Positions 35,027 through 47,290 of a stretch of DNA of 64,000 bases are shown here, piece by piece (the first letter of the stretch is position 1; each line of letters opens with the position of its first letter). The stretch spans positions 19,765,152-19,829,151 of the forward strand of contig NC_058160.1 of NCBI RefSeq assembly GCF_020080835.1, in the 5' to 3' direction. The position numbers and the translations under genes are program-made. This DNA is from Cotesia glomerata. Its lineage: Eukaryota; Arthropoda; Insecta; Hymenoptera; Braconidae. Under the pieces are notes generated by a model. That model saw only the letters and a program-made list of their open reading frames with translations, was not told the DNA's origin and did not search any database.

Positions 35027-35166
35027 AGGTAAAAGCCCCAATAGATCCTCATATACCAGTATATGATTACTCCATGTATTTATATATCTATATTTGTGAA
35101 TATACATATACAAATACATGGAGTGATCATATACTGGTATATGAGCATCTATTAGGGCTTTTACCT
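35027..35166. mobile_element. 140-bp near-perfect palindromic MITE, copy 1
   Basis: AGGTAAAAGCCCC at one end mirrors GGGCTTTTACCT at the other, and almost the whole length folds back (CCAGTATATGATTACTCCATG against CATGGAGTGATCATATACTGG). TA flanks both sides. Same length and sequence family as 52643-52782. Confidence 0.9.
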
Positions 35167-36675
35167 TAATTGAAAACAATCTCTGAAAAGAATCAAAAAA
35201 TAAAACTTTGAAGTGATTTATTTTGCATATAATGTCCTACGTAATTATGAAACGTTGTTAATTCCTAAACTTATTTAGATCTGAAAATATTTTGAAGTTA
35301 TTTTTTCAACAATAGTTCCGAGTTTATGCTGAGTTGCAGAACAAGTAATTTAGGTACGATATGAGTGAGCTTCGGAATAATCTGATGAAACTCCTACAAG
35401 TTATCGGGCGACACAAAACAGTCCGAGACGAATTCTACAGGAAACCGATAACGTCTTTTGTTACTTTTCTGATTCGTAGTATATATGATATTTATGATCA
35501 AAATAAGAACATTATAATAAGAAAAAGTTACGATCGTGATTCAATCTGAGACCTTGCTTATTGCATTTTAATGATATGAATTTTTCAATAAATAGAAACG
35601 TTAGATGTTATAGGTAACAAAAAATAAATTTGTATTCAAACAATAAATATTTTAACTTTTAACAATATTTCATTCACGAATCAACTAATTAGAATGTTCT
35701 TCACAGCGATTAAATTTTTAAGCAAAAGAAATTTAGTTTTTGAGGCACTAGTAGAGCATGGCCTCCACGCGCTCGCATTTAAGACATGCTAAAATAAAAT
35801 CAAATAATTCTATGCGGTCGAGTTCGATATTCTCTCTATAGCATGCTCTTAATTTTAGATGATATTTTTATAATAAACTATTGTAGTTTTTGTGATTGCT
35901 ACAGAATGAATTTTAAGTCAATTTGATTCATTAAAGAAAAGATATTAGAGAAAACTCCATAATAAATTATTTTTGTTTTAAATGTTGTTGTCGGCGATTG
36001 AAAAAAATTGAGAAGTATCAATTAAAAAAAAAAAAAAAAGTTAAGAAATTTTATCTACATAAAAAATTTAATTATTATTGTAGAAATTAAATCTGAAAAA
36101 TGTACAATTGTGTATTGTTTTCATCACAATTGACCCCTTACTGATTATCCAAGTTTAACAATTTAACTTCAATATAAACTTTTGTTTATTTGCATAGGAC
36201 TGTTTTTTTTTCAACTCAATTGAAATATTAAATTCGCAATTTAATTAAAAATCATGAACAAAGCATAGATTAGAGTTAACCAGTGCACTCAGAATTTGAT
36301 GTACGTACATCAGCTCATCAGTAGATCATACGCTTATAAGATACCTTTACATCTATCTTAAAATTATTACCAAAAAAAAAAAAAAATTGTAATAATAAAA
36401 CTAATGGGATCATTCATAACATTTAAATAGTTTTACTGACATTATTGACGGAATTAAATAATTTATGTATTGATATTTACATTTTTTTATACTTAATATA
36501 TAAAATTTAAGATCATCGCAATCATGAAGTTTTTGATCATTTTGAAAATTGTACAAATGCAAATTTTATAATAAATAATTGTTATATTCTATACGTACAT
36601 TGTAAAAAATTGTGTCTAAAAAATATTTGTTTTAAAATTTACAATGTAAAAAATAATATTAATTATTTCTACGTT

Positions 36676-36685
36676 TTTATTTATT
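36676..36685 (-). terminator. Candidate kibra polyadenylation signal
   Basis: Overlapping AATAAATAAA on the minus strand, about 43 nt after the kibra stop codon at 36728-36730. The local 3'UTR would be short; further AATAAA-like sites lie downstream in this AT-rich DNA, so usage is uncertain. Confidence 0.4.
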
Positions 36686-36727
36686 ATAACTATTTGAAAA
36701 TGATCGGATTAAATCTTTTTTCCTTTT

Positions 36728-39700
36728 TCAAACTTCAACACCTAATATTCGATCAACGACATACTCGTACCTTTGCGAGTTAGTATTTGTATTTTCTGAA
36801 GTCTTATCACTTTCGGCTCCTTCTATTAACTTATCGGATTTTTCGATTACTTTTGTCGAATTCACGGCGGGATGTGTATCAACTGGTTTTTCTTCATACA
36901 TACCATTTGATGAAGATATTAAAATTTTATTATTAGACTTCATTATACTACTATTTGTTCGTGCATTAATTAATGCTGTGTTGATAGCAGCATTTTCTTT
37001 TAAAATTTCGTTAGCTCCAATTTGAGATTGTGATGAAAAGTCACCACTATTTGTTAAGTCTGAAGTATGTCTTCTGTATTGTATTGTAGATAATTCAGAG
37101 TTTGAATCATCAGGTGGTAGTACCGGAACGCTTAAATTAACACGAGTAAAGAAAGCCATTTTTTCTCTGAAAATTAAATAAAAAAAGTTAATCTTTTTTT
37201 TTTTTTTTTTTTTTTTTTGTATACGTATGTATGTAAATGGATTATAAAAGTACTTACTTGAAGGAAATAATATCTGGCTTGCCTTTTCCTACTTTGGTTT
37301 TTCTGAGTTTATATATTTCTTTAGAAGTTTTCTTCAACATTTTTTCGACTTTTTTATCTTCCAAACTTTTACCATTTTTAGTGATTTCAGCTTGTGCTAT
37401 GAGTGCTTGAAATTTCTGATCCTCGAGTACCCAAGAAGCAAGATCCGCATCACCCTTTTCACGTGCCTGTTCTAATCTTTGTTTCAATTCACGTAACCTA
37501 TTTAATTCGTCGTGAAGGTTATTGAGCTTAGCATGTTGAGCTTGAAGATCAAGCTCAAGATCGAGAGATGTTCTCGCGGTAGGTAATTGTGTAGTTTTCT
37601 TTGAAGCTGTTTTACAACTTAAAGCAGAAGATGGGCGTCTCCAACGAAGAGATCGCCTTTCTACAGAATTACGTTGAAAAGGACCTCCTCTACGGTAAAG
37701 TGGCATGCTACTGTCACTATCACTGCGATTCAACTGTAAATTTTAAAAATTTATGAAAAATTATTAATTACTATCTATGTTACCCATTTATCATACACTT
37801 TAACTGACTTACCCGACAAATATAATGATTCCTACTAACAGCAGCACTTGGAGAAAACGTTTGACTTCGTTTAATAACGATAGAGTTCTTGTCATCATGT
37901 ACCGCGCCAAGAACAATTCCAGCAGCTGACAATTTTCTTTGTTTTCCTTGTTCTGGGATGAAAATACACTCAGTATTAGTTTCTTTATCCTGAGTTTGAT
38001 TAGATTCATCTATCAGTCCTTCCTCTTCTTCATGTTCAAGAACATCTTCCAGTACGTTATCATCCATCATAAATTCAACCAGTATACCTTCTCCATCACT
38101 ATCTTCGCTTCCACTGTCACTGTCTCTCTCTTCATCTTCTTCTTCAGGACTACCTAAACAATTAGCAAGTTCTTCTAATCGTAAAGAAACAACTGTTTGT
38201 AATTCATCGCAGCCTTGATTTCTTGTAAGAGTTGATGTCTGTGAACTTATTATTGTACTTTCATCACTACTTTCTTCTTTCGTATTTTGTAAAGAAACAC
38301 CACTTCGATCAACAGAAATATCTGACTCTTGTTTGTCGTGTTTAGGGAGTTTAGATGATATCGAGCTCGTATTCGTGCTTGAACTATCAGATGCTGACAG
38401 TTGCATGAAACGGAAAGATAAAATATTATACCACTTTACGCTTGGTGATTCAGGACTAAAGTCTGCAAGTGAGACTTGGGCTGATCCCTAAACAAATAAT
38501 CAAAATTATAAGATAGTTATTTTAAATTATCACAATTGAATTTGAGTGATTAATTAAAATCAAGAAATTACCAAGCACTCCTCAGACTCATCGCTTATAC
38601 ACCATATATTAACTTGCAATGTTTTCGTGTAAAGTTTATTAAGTGGCACAGCAATAGGAAAGCTCTCACCGAATGTTGGCTTACGAAGATCCACGATGGG
38701 TTTTGTACAACACATGTGGTTGATTGGTGGTTGCATTGGCAATAGAGCTGCTTTGATGTACCTAATGAAGAAAATAGATTACATAAATTAATTATTTATT
38801 ATTTATTACTAAAATTAAATTAATAACGTGTTTAAAGTTTGTGAACTTTAAAATTGCGAAAAGTTTTGAGATTGATCTGTAGAACTAAAAGCTTTTTACT
38901 TTATGATATCTTTGATGATGAATTTTTATATAATGTTAAACTTGCAATTTATAATTATGAATTTTTAATTTGTATTAAAATAAACTTGTATTTATAATCT
39001 ATCATGTATATAAGATGTAGTAGGAAAGAATTATACTAAGAGACAAACCTATTTATTTGAGGAAACGTATTTTTGACATAATATTAAAAAATTTGAGCGT
39101 CAAAAATAAAAAAAGGATAACAAAATTACTAAAATGTAATAGCATAAGAATGAGATAAAATGATAATTTAAAAAAAAATAATTCTTAAATATTTTTTACG
39201 CAATTTTAGTCTACTTCTTTTTTTACTGCTGAAAATATTAATACTTACACTTTACTATTTTCAGGTATGAATAGTGCTGCTAAATTTCTCGCTCTTTCAA
39301 TTCCAATGTGGAGAAGTCCATCACTTACGGAATATCTAAAGGTAATGATAAAAAATTTTAATACATACGTATTATGCTAAAAAGATTAATTCAACGTAAT
39401 TTTGTATGAAAATAAAATTTATTTACCTTAATTTAATTTGCACTTGTGCAGTTTCTAGATTCATATCTCCAAAGGCAAGAGTATTAACATTTAGTAACCC
39501 TGAAGGCTTCTTTCTATTGGAAGCTTCAAAAACTCCAGAATCTCCAGCAACACTTTCATCCGAAACAGCAGCAGATACAGACCTAGTATTAGTTCCCGAA
39601 CTGCTTGCTCTGGATCTACTGCCCATAGGTGGTGGTGTTTCACTAATAGGTGAAAGTGGTTCTTGTGGTAATGAATGAGCGGGCCTTCCTAGTCCACTAC

Positions 39701-42700
39701 CTTGAGACATATTTCCAGATTGCATATCAAGAGGTGGCTGTGGACTTGCTTTAAGGCGTTCAATTTTCTGTTCTTGTATAGCTTGCTGACTAATTCGAAG
39801 TTCAGTTAATTTATCCTCCAATTGAAAACGATCAATATGAGAAGTAGTAGTTCCAAAAAGCCTTTGTTGTTGTCTTCTTTGCATCTCTACTTGTTCATAA
39901 GCTGGTGGCGGTCCTACAGGAGCATTTTCATACAAAGGAGAAACTGGAGGACTAACACTGGACAAACTAGATCTTGGTGAAAGACTTGGTTGTGACCGAC
40001 CGGATGATGGAGTTCCTGTGCTGCCTAGATTTTGTTCAGATCCACGTAAAAGTCTCTCAACGCGTCTATGAAGGTCTACCATGTCTACGGGACGTTCTTG
40101 TTGAGTTGAACCAAGACACTGTGGACTTCCATATATATCTGTGAAGCTAAGACCTGAGCTTAGGCTTCCTTTGCTGCTTGTCGTGCTGAGACTTCCTAAG
40201 CTTGAACTACTACTTACAGACAAGGTGCTTGCACTCAGTGTTTTTAATTGACTTTCTAACATGGTCATTGATCTAAGGGCATCACGTAGCTGTTGTAGTA
40301 ACAATTGTCTTTCTTCATGAAGACGCACACGATCAGTTATAGTTTTATTAGATAGTTCTAAAGCGTTAGTAAGGTCCTGCTCTAATTTACGAATTTCACA
40401 CTGAATTTTCTTCATATCTTGATGAGTTCTTGTACGAGGTGTAATGCTTTTAAGTTCTCGAAGAAGCTGTTCTTTTTCTTGAAACAATAAAAGCTTATCT
40501 TTATCACTTTCCGTTTGACCCGGCGTAACTTTTTCCTCCAAATCAGCCAACTGTTGTTGAATATGCTGTACTCGCTTACGAGCTTCATCATATTCTAACC
40601 TCATACGTGCCATTTCAGCTAATCTCGTTCCAATAGATCCTAATTCACCAGATAAATCTGTTTGAGATGCGGTACTTAATTTATCCTGTGGTAAACTCAG
40701 TGTGCTAGCATCTGGGCTGCTTTCACACAATTGTAATCTTGTTAGCTCATCTTTCAATTGCGCTAAGGATTGCATTAATTCAGCCTTTTCTTTTTCACCA
40801 GAACTTAAAGACTTTTGAATATTTCTTAACTCGGTCATTATAGCTTGAGCTTCCGTTATATTGTAACAACCACCTTGATGGGCACTTAGTTTTAATTCCA
40901 CACTGAAAAAAATATTTAATGTTATTTTATTGTAAAATATATGATAAATAATTATTTCCAAGTACGATAAAAAAATAATACATAATGCAATAACGTTATT
41001 ACCTTGCTAATGTGTCAACTCCGCGTTGTGTACAGTTCATTTCAGCTCTTATCTGTTCTAATTCTCTCTTGAGTCTTGATACTCGACTCCTTGCCAAAGC
41101 TACGTCAGACTTGAGAAGATCAGGATCATACTTTGTACTAAGGGAACTTGAACTTGAGCACACTATAAAAATTAATTTGATTTTTTTTTTTCAATAAGTT
41201 GATTCTGGCGGATAATTTCAAACATACAAAAAAATTTAACTAAAAAACGGATTCAAATACTTACAACTTGTACGTGACGCTCCAAGGGTAGTGAGAGCAT
41301 TGTTAAGGTGATCATACTCATCTTGAGCTAAACAAAGCCTCTGTTGCTTGACATCATAAATTTCTTTCTTTGCCTGAAACAAAACATAAAATTTATTTCT
41401 TAGATAAATTATTATATTAGATGTGAGCAAATGAAGATATTAAAAAAAATTGTATGATTCGTGAAGTGATGAATCAGGATATAGAGTATTTTCAGCATAA
41501 GCCGATACAAATTGTGCTGCCAAAGGTAGAGCCAAGTATACACTTATGTCCAAGTAAAAGAATAATAATTTATGTATTCTTCTTTAGCTCACTACATCTT
41601 GAATTAAATTATGTAAACACATAATTTAAAAGTTCAGTTTTTAAAGAAAAGTGAAATTAAAAAAGGCGTCTTCCATGATCTTATCTACTTTGACATTGGA
41701 TCACCTCACATCTCAATTATACGTATCATGCATTTGACTTGATAATGTAGAAATAGTAATTTTACTATAAAAACACTTTATTTAATTTATATTGTTAAAT
41801 TTACTAAATTGTGTTATCAACCATGTTTAGAATACGAATAATATGTACTTTCATTTTTATAGCTACAAATATAGTCTTTTTATTCTAGGATTTATCAATG
41901 AACTTGACGTAAATAATTACTGAATACGTGCGTAACACAATAACACAAAAGATTTAAGAACTATGTCATAAATGGATAAGGAGTCACATAAACTATACAA
42001 TAATATAATCAATAATACACGTGGGACTTTTTTTTAACCGATTCATTTTTTATGTTTGAAGATAACTGTAACACCTGGGTATTAAAAATCAAATGACATT
42101 TGAAAAATTGAGTTATGAAATGTATCTCTCAAACTATTTAATTTGTTATGTTGATGAATCTAAATATCATATGCCTTCGAGAATCAGTTTCTTAAATTAC
42201 ATTGAATCAATTTAATACGTTTTAAATCCACAACTATTTAATTATCTCATCGTTATAGTTAAATGTATCAAGTATTTACTACAAAAGTTATGAATTTTCT
42301 AAATTGTGAAGTTATCTTAACTTTTTATTCAAGTGATTTTAAAGATGAAACCGATATATTTTATAACTGTGTTTAGATTTTTATTAAAAAAATATTTAGA
42401 TGTTACTCCAAATCCGATCGAATTCAATCAATCCATCCGTTTGAAAGACATAAATAAAAAATTACAAGAAAAAAAAAATTAGGAAAACGGTTGACCCTAA
42501 AGGCCATCCCTGCAACTTCCCGCTCATTTCGTACTTAAGCAACCAAACCTACATTTATTACGTTTTTGAGCTCTTCAAGCTCAGAAAAATAATTTTCGTA
42601 TCATTTTGAGCTCTTCGAGCTAAAAAATCTGTTAGAAGTTGAATAAAACACTATTTTTCGATTTTTAAACCGCAATAACTTTTGAATGAATGAACTGATT

Positions 42701-44791
42701 TTTACGTGGTTGGTGGCATTTAACGCAGTTTTTGAAGCTTTATAAAGAACTTTTAAGTTTAAATTGATCGAACAAGGAATTTCAAAGTAATTTGATTTAA
42801 GTAATTTGATTAAAGTAATTTTTTAATTCAAAGTAATTCAAGAATTTCAAAGTAATTAAGAGCTGATTAGTTTTTGGAATTGATCGGTCAAGCCATTTAA
42901 AAGTGATTCCAAAAAAACCACATTTGAAAAAATTTTTTTTTGAAGTTTTTTTCAGATTTCTCAAAATCTACCGGTTCGAATCGATCCAAATTATGGTCAA
43001 AATCTAAGTTTAGTCAAGCCCTTTCGAATGGTGCCAACCGCGATAAAATCGGATGAGCCGTTCAAAAGTTATGAGAGGTTTACATACGGCCGCACACACA
43101 CACACACACACACACACGCGCGCGCGCACACACACGCACACACACATACATACATACATACATACAGACGTACGGACATCATCGCGGAAACATTCGGGGA
43201 GGCTTCCTAGGACCTCAAAATGTCAACATCCGTTGAAAACTCGATTTTCGAAAAACGGGGTGAAACCAATAACTTCCCGATTTTTGAAAATTTTCAATTT
43301 TCTTAGCGGGAAGTTAAAAATTTATTCTTAACATTATTTTCAGATTTTTCAACTGAGATTTTTAAAATCAAATTACTTCTTGAACTTAAAAAAAAACTTC
43401 ATTAAATTCTGTCAACAGATATAAAAAAATGTTAAGAATTTTTTTTTTGTAGTGAACGTTAATGCTAGTTTTAGCACAATTTCAATGAAATCACTTTTTT
43501 CTAATAAAAAAATTTGACTCAAAATGTATTAAGTAGATATTATAATATGATGCAACTACAGAAATTATATACACTGAAAAAAAATTAACTTGATTCAAGA
43601 GAAAAATTCTTGAACCAAGAATATAATTTTGAAGAGGGTAATTGTCTTGAATCAAGACGAAAAATTCTTGAATCAAGTAAAATTTCCTTAAATCATGAAA
43701 AGTTTCCTTAAATCAAGAATTTTTCTACTCAAATCAAGAATATTAAGTTCTTTAAAATTATATATTTGATTCAAGAACATTTTTTTTCTGTGTAGATTTA
43801 CTTTTTGATTTTTTTTTATATGAATATTATAATGCAGTGCACAGATAAATTCAAATACTGATTATCACCAAACTTAACACTGGTTATCACAAAATTTACA
43901 ACTAAAATATGTCAAATAAAACATGATAAAAATTTATTCTAGCATCAATTATTTGTCACTACTAAGATCATCTTTAAAGTAACTAAAAACAATTAAATGC
44001 TGATTTCTTATAAACTTCATTGATTAGATCATAAAAAAACATCACACAAACAAAGGTATAAATTGAGCATGAAATTTTTCAGGTGATTATCTAAAAATAT
44101 TAAAGTAAGAAACTCAGCTCCCGGTTGAGGCTAATATTAGATAACTTCCGATATTCTTGTATTTATAGAATAATTATATTATAAGTGATCAATTCTTGTA
44201 TATTAAATTGCACTTTTTTTTTTTTATCAATTGCTTTGTCCGTAATCCTTTTCAAAGGAAAAACAAAATAATATCCATGGTAATTATATAATTAACGTTG
44301 ATTGAATACGAAAGCTCTCCCTTGATACCTTAATATATACATGATATAAAAAAAAATATTCTAAAAACACCGCTTACGTATTCGCAATAGTAGTAGGCTG
44401 TAGAATCACTATCATTTTGCCTGTAGCATTGTTCCCAGTAAAACCTTTGAATTTGCTCATCATTTTCATAATCATTATGATAACACACTCTCATTCGATA
44501 ATTAGATACGATATTTTCGTAAATCTGTTCTTCTTGATGATTTTGATGATTATGATGTTGATGATAGTGTTTAGATATGTGTTTTTGGTTTTGGTTTTGA
44601 TGCTGATGGAGTTGATGTTGTGGATGATGATGTTGTTGTAACTGATGGTAATTCCTCTGATATTGTCGTTGATGATATTGGCGTTGATGTTTTTTATTAT
44701 TAATGACAGGGTAGCCCAAGTTGTAGTTATCGACATATGTACGGTACTGCTGGGCTGGGACAAGTACGCACAATGTATACTGTGGGTCCAT
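36728..44791 (-). CDS. kibra: Kibra (WWC-family Hippo-pathway scaffold), spliced, 9 coding exons in window
   Basis: Cytoplasmic/apical scaffold that, with Merlin and Expanded, activates Hippo-Warts signalling and also binds aPKC. Exons on the minus strand: 44378-44791, 41265-41373, 41003-41162, 39427-40902, 39249-39335, 38572-38761, 37813-38487, 37258-37733, 36728-37166. All have GT/AG ends and phases close (4026 nt, 1341 residues). Conserved blocks in order: KKEIYDVKQQRL coiled coil, STKYDPDLLKSDV, GEKEKAELMQSL coiled coil, SKGSLSSGLSFTDIYG, a C2 domain across 38.6-39.3 kb ending EECLGSAQVSLAD, an acidic stretch, ETNTE, YICRLNRSDSDSS, VERRSLRWRRPSSA and RTSLDLELDLQAQ (aPKC-binding region), KEKMAFFTR, and a C-terminal GVEV resembling a PDZ ligand. 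The two N-terminal WW domains of the family are not encoded by any exon seen here; the first exon is Q/H-rich instead. Confidence 0.93.
42478..43315 (-). repeat. AACTTCCCGC repeat family, copy A (inverted, degenerate)
   Basis: Read on the minus strand it begins AACTTCCCGCTAAGAAAATT and ends with GGATGGCCTTTAGGGTCAAC and CGTTTTCCTAATT. It includes a (TG)n tract (CA on the plus strand, about 43095-43147), the phrase ATAACTTTTGAACGGCTCAT and GAGCTC-type palindromes. No coding capacity. Confidence 0.75.
43572..43792. mobile_element. 221-bp MITE with CACTGAAAAAAAATT ends and CTTGAATCAAG repeats
   Basis: The left CACTGAAAAAAAATTAACTT and the right, inverted, CACAGAAAAAAAATGTTCTT are flanked by TA on both sides. 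The interior has about seven iterations of TTGATTCAAG / CTTGAATCAAG. Similar arrays without clear ends occur at about 24840-24995, 32770-33010, 46080-46160, 51170-51345 and 63675-63800. Confidence 0.75.
44378..44791 (-). CDS. kibra: Kibra alternative first exon, Gln/His-rich N-terminus
   Basis: The frame starts at ATG 44791 (MDPQYTLCVLVPAQQYRTY), runs through a Gln/His/Asn-rich tract, and ends DSTAYYYCEY at a GTAAGC donor in phase 0, matching the phase-0 acceptor of the KKEIYDVKQQ exon at 41373. An in-frame TGA lies about 70 nt upstream with no earlier ATG, supporting this as a true start. It contains no WW domain. The link to kibra rests on strand, position and phase, not on known homology of this segment. 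It could be a lineage-specific isoform start or an exon joined to others I did not find. Confidence 0.65.
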
Positions 44792-44859
44792 GCCGGTACG
44801 TGACTTTTGAATTAGTACACTTAAAGTAGTTATTCGCAATGTGAATCCACGTAGTGCGG

Positions 44860-45290
44860 ATCACCTCATCTTCGCGAAGGTTTCCTCCAGACTGTTCGGT
44901 TGTGGGCCCAAAATTCCAATCCCCACTTTTGGATTTCAATTTTTAAGGGATCCCCTTTTTTTCTCTTTCTTCCCTCACTTCTTACATACTCGCTACATCC
45001 TCCGATGGACAACAAACGAGAATGCCTTCTCTCGATCCAGACTCCTTCTCCATTTACTCCTTCTCACTGATCTCTGTTTCTTCTCTCGTCCTTATATTCC
45101 TGAAATCCCTTTCTGCCTTTTACTCTTTAGTAACGATATCGTTTCTTCTCTTTTACTCCAACATTTCGCATTCGTATTCACTCCAACTAACACAACCAAT
45201 CTGGCCGCGCGTGTGCGCAAGCGTTTTCCTTGCTCGATGTAAAAAGACAAACCTCATCTCAAGTTTGCAGGCTCGTACCCTGCTATTTTA
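44860..45290 (-). promoter_or_regulatory. Candidate promoter region of the Q/H-rich kibra transcript
   Basis: Directly upstream of the kibra first exon. It is relatively GC-rich with CpGs (44860-44930) followed by a long stretch that is purine-rich on the minus strand (GAGA-type tracts). Short overlapping frames on the plus strand here look incidental. Role inferred from position and composition. Confidence 0.35.
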
Positions 45291-47069
45291 AAATACCCCG
45301 AGTAATTTCACCCAAATAAAAATTATTTTATCCGTCAATACCATTTTATTTATAAATAGTTAAAGGAGTTAACTATTGAAAATTTTTTTTTAAAATAGTT
45401 CATACAAAAATTAGTTCACTTAAGTACAAAAATGAATAAAGTTTATTCAAATAAACAGAAGAGGGGATCAGTTATGTATAGTATATATTTATTGCTGCGT
45501 TGGAGGACCCATCACGCTCAAAGAATGCGGATTGACGGGTAAAAAGAGTAGCATTATTGTACGGGTAAGATGAAGTAGACATAGGGCCCGACTAGGTCGC
45601 GGTTCGACCCTGTACCTGGTCAGCGATATTTGCGTCGTAGTAGAGTGTAGTAGTAGAATCGACCTTGAGGTTGCGGGCATCATGGCACCGACCACGATGG
45701 AATTTCTGAATATGTCCGCATGTTTTCGTTTTTTATTTTCTATTATCCCTTACATTTACGAGTTCTTAATCTAACCTTCTAATCGTATTTTCAATTTTAT
45801 TCGACTTATATTAGTTCTCATCATTGAACAAAGTTTTTTTTTTATTTTTGTTTCTGAAAATTTTTTTTATTATTTTAAACCCATAACTAATTTACCTTTA
45901 TATGAGCCTTTTTTTTTTTTTTTAAACAGTAATAATCTTTGAACTGAGTATAAAATTTATTATAATTACAGGCTTGCTTAGTTTGCAGGAAAACGATACT
46001 TTTGTATTCAAAGTATTTTTGTTTCTCTTTCTTTTATACTAAAAAATTAATTCTTGAAATTGAAATGTTTATGAATTAACAAATTGTTCTTGGCTTAAAT
46101 AAATTTTGCTGAGTTCCAAAAAAATTTTTTTTTTTTTAATCAAGTAAATTTTTTTATCACTGCAAGAAAGATTATATAATATCATACTTTTAATCACTCT
46201 TTAATGATCATAAAAAATAATTAAAAATAAATTATATTTAAAGTATTCTGAATTTTCTCATCATTATCATCATATGTATAAAGGACTCAAAAAAGCAATA
46301 AAATTTCAATGATTCTCGATAAGTCAGGAATGTTAAGCTCCTACAAATACATATATGTTACAGATTTATGAATTCTCAAAAAAATTTTTTTAATCCCCAT
46401 GATTAATGAAAAATCATCTTTTCTGTCTTTAATATTTTTCTCTATTTCACTTTCTGTAACATACACCTTTCAATCTAGCAAACGAGACTACCTTGGTAAA
46501 AATAATGAATAAAACAAAAAGAAACAGAAGAAAATTATGGAGAGAGTGGGAAGAGTTAAGAGCACTGGGTATTCTTGTATAAACGACAGCAATTTATGGA
46601 TTCCGAGCTATTTATACACGAAGCGCTCTCTCACGCACGACGTACGGGGTCCACGAACAACCTGACTGTTCGTCCGACTCCTGAATTCCAGAGCAATCTC
46701 TCTGCCACTCCAACTCAAAGAATCATCACGACAAAGACCAGGAACCATTTGAGGCATTTTTTCCTTTTGAAATTCTATTTTTCAATAGCTATGCACTTTC
46801 ATTTCAACTGTTGAAAAAGTAAATTCGTGATAAATTTTCAAGCTGATGAGAATTTACCACTTGGAATGTGATGTTTAGTTGTACACAATATTAAACTCTC
46901 TCAGAGTTGTAAGTTTTATTTAATTAACAGTCATATTTTGTACTTAATATATTTCAATCTTATATTATACAACATATAAAAAAATTCGATAATTTTTTTT
47001 TTCCTAATGATCTTGAAATTTTGTCAGACAATGGCAAAATAAAGACTACTAAAATTTCAGTTCTTAACT

Positions 47070-47290
47070 AGACAAAGAACCTAGACAAAAAAAGAATTTT
47101 GAAAAAAACGCTCAGCTACGGAATAGATTTTTTAATTATCTATTTCGTAGCAGAGAGTTTTTTCGAAATTCTCATTTGTTTAAAAGAAAAACATAAAACT
47201 GCAATGGCTTTGTAATCATGAGTGCAACAAGGATAGTACCGTTTCTCGCAGTGAGTACGACGCGAGAAAAAGAGGAGACCGGCTGCTAAT
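47070..47290 (+). repeat. Dispersed repeat with hairpin head, copy 2
   Basis: Matches 6850-7060: GAATTTTGAAAAAAACGCTC, the inverted pair CAGCTACGGAATAGATT / ATCTATTTCGTAGCAGAG, TTTGTTTAAAAGAAAAAC, TGCAATGGCTTTG and a CGAGAAAAAGAGGAGACC end. Confidence 0.55.

Larger units (their letters stand above)
28142..36675. other. Intergenic region between ATP8A and kibra
   Basis: Apart from MITEs at 30233-30336, 33238-33475 and 35027-35166 and a CACGGCAAAAAG-type fragment starting at 29227 I see no gene. Frames of 60-80 codons here lack recognisable motifs and typical codon use. A short GC-richer patch at 32510-32580 (GATGCCCGAGCTCGAATCTG) stands out but is unexplained. Confidence 0.5.
41374..44377. 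other. Kibra intron between the Q/H-rich exon and the coiled-coil exons
   Basis: No coding exon recognised. Holds one inverted copy of the AACTTCCCGC repeat (42478-43315) and a MITE (43572-43792). If the two WW-domain exons were in this intron they should encode a GW...YY/F...W/P pattern; I did not find one. Confidence 0.5.

Noticed and set aside
45489..45695. 68-codon minus frame as an upstream kibra exon
   Set aside because: No kibra or WW-like motif and no suitable donor in phase; kept only as a possible regulatory or 5' non-coding block.
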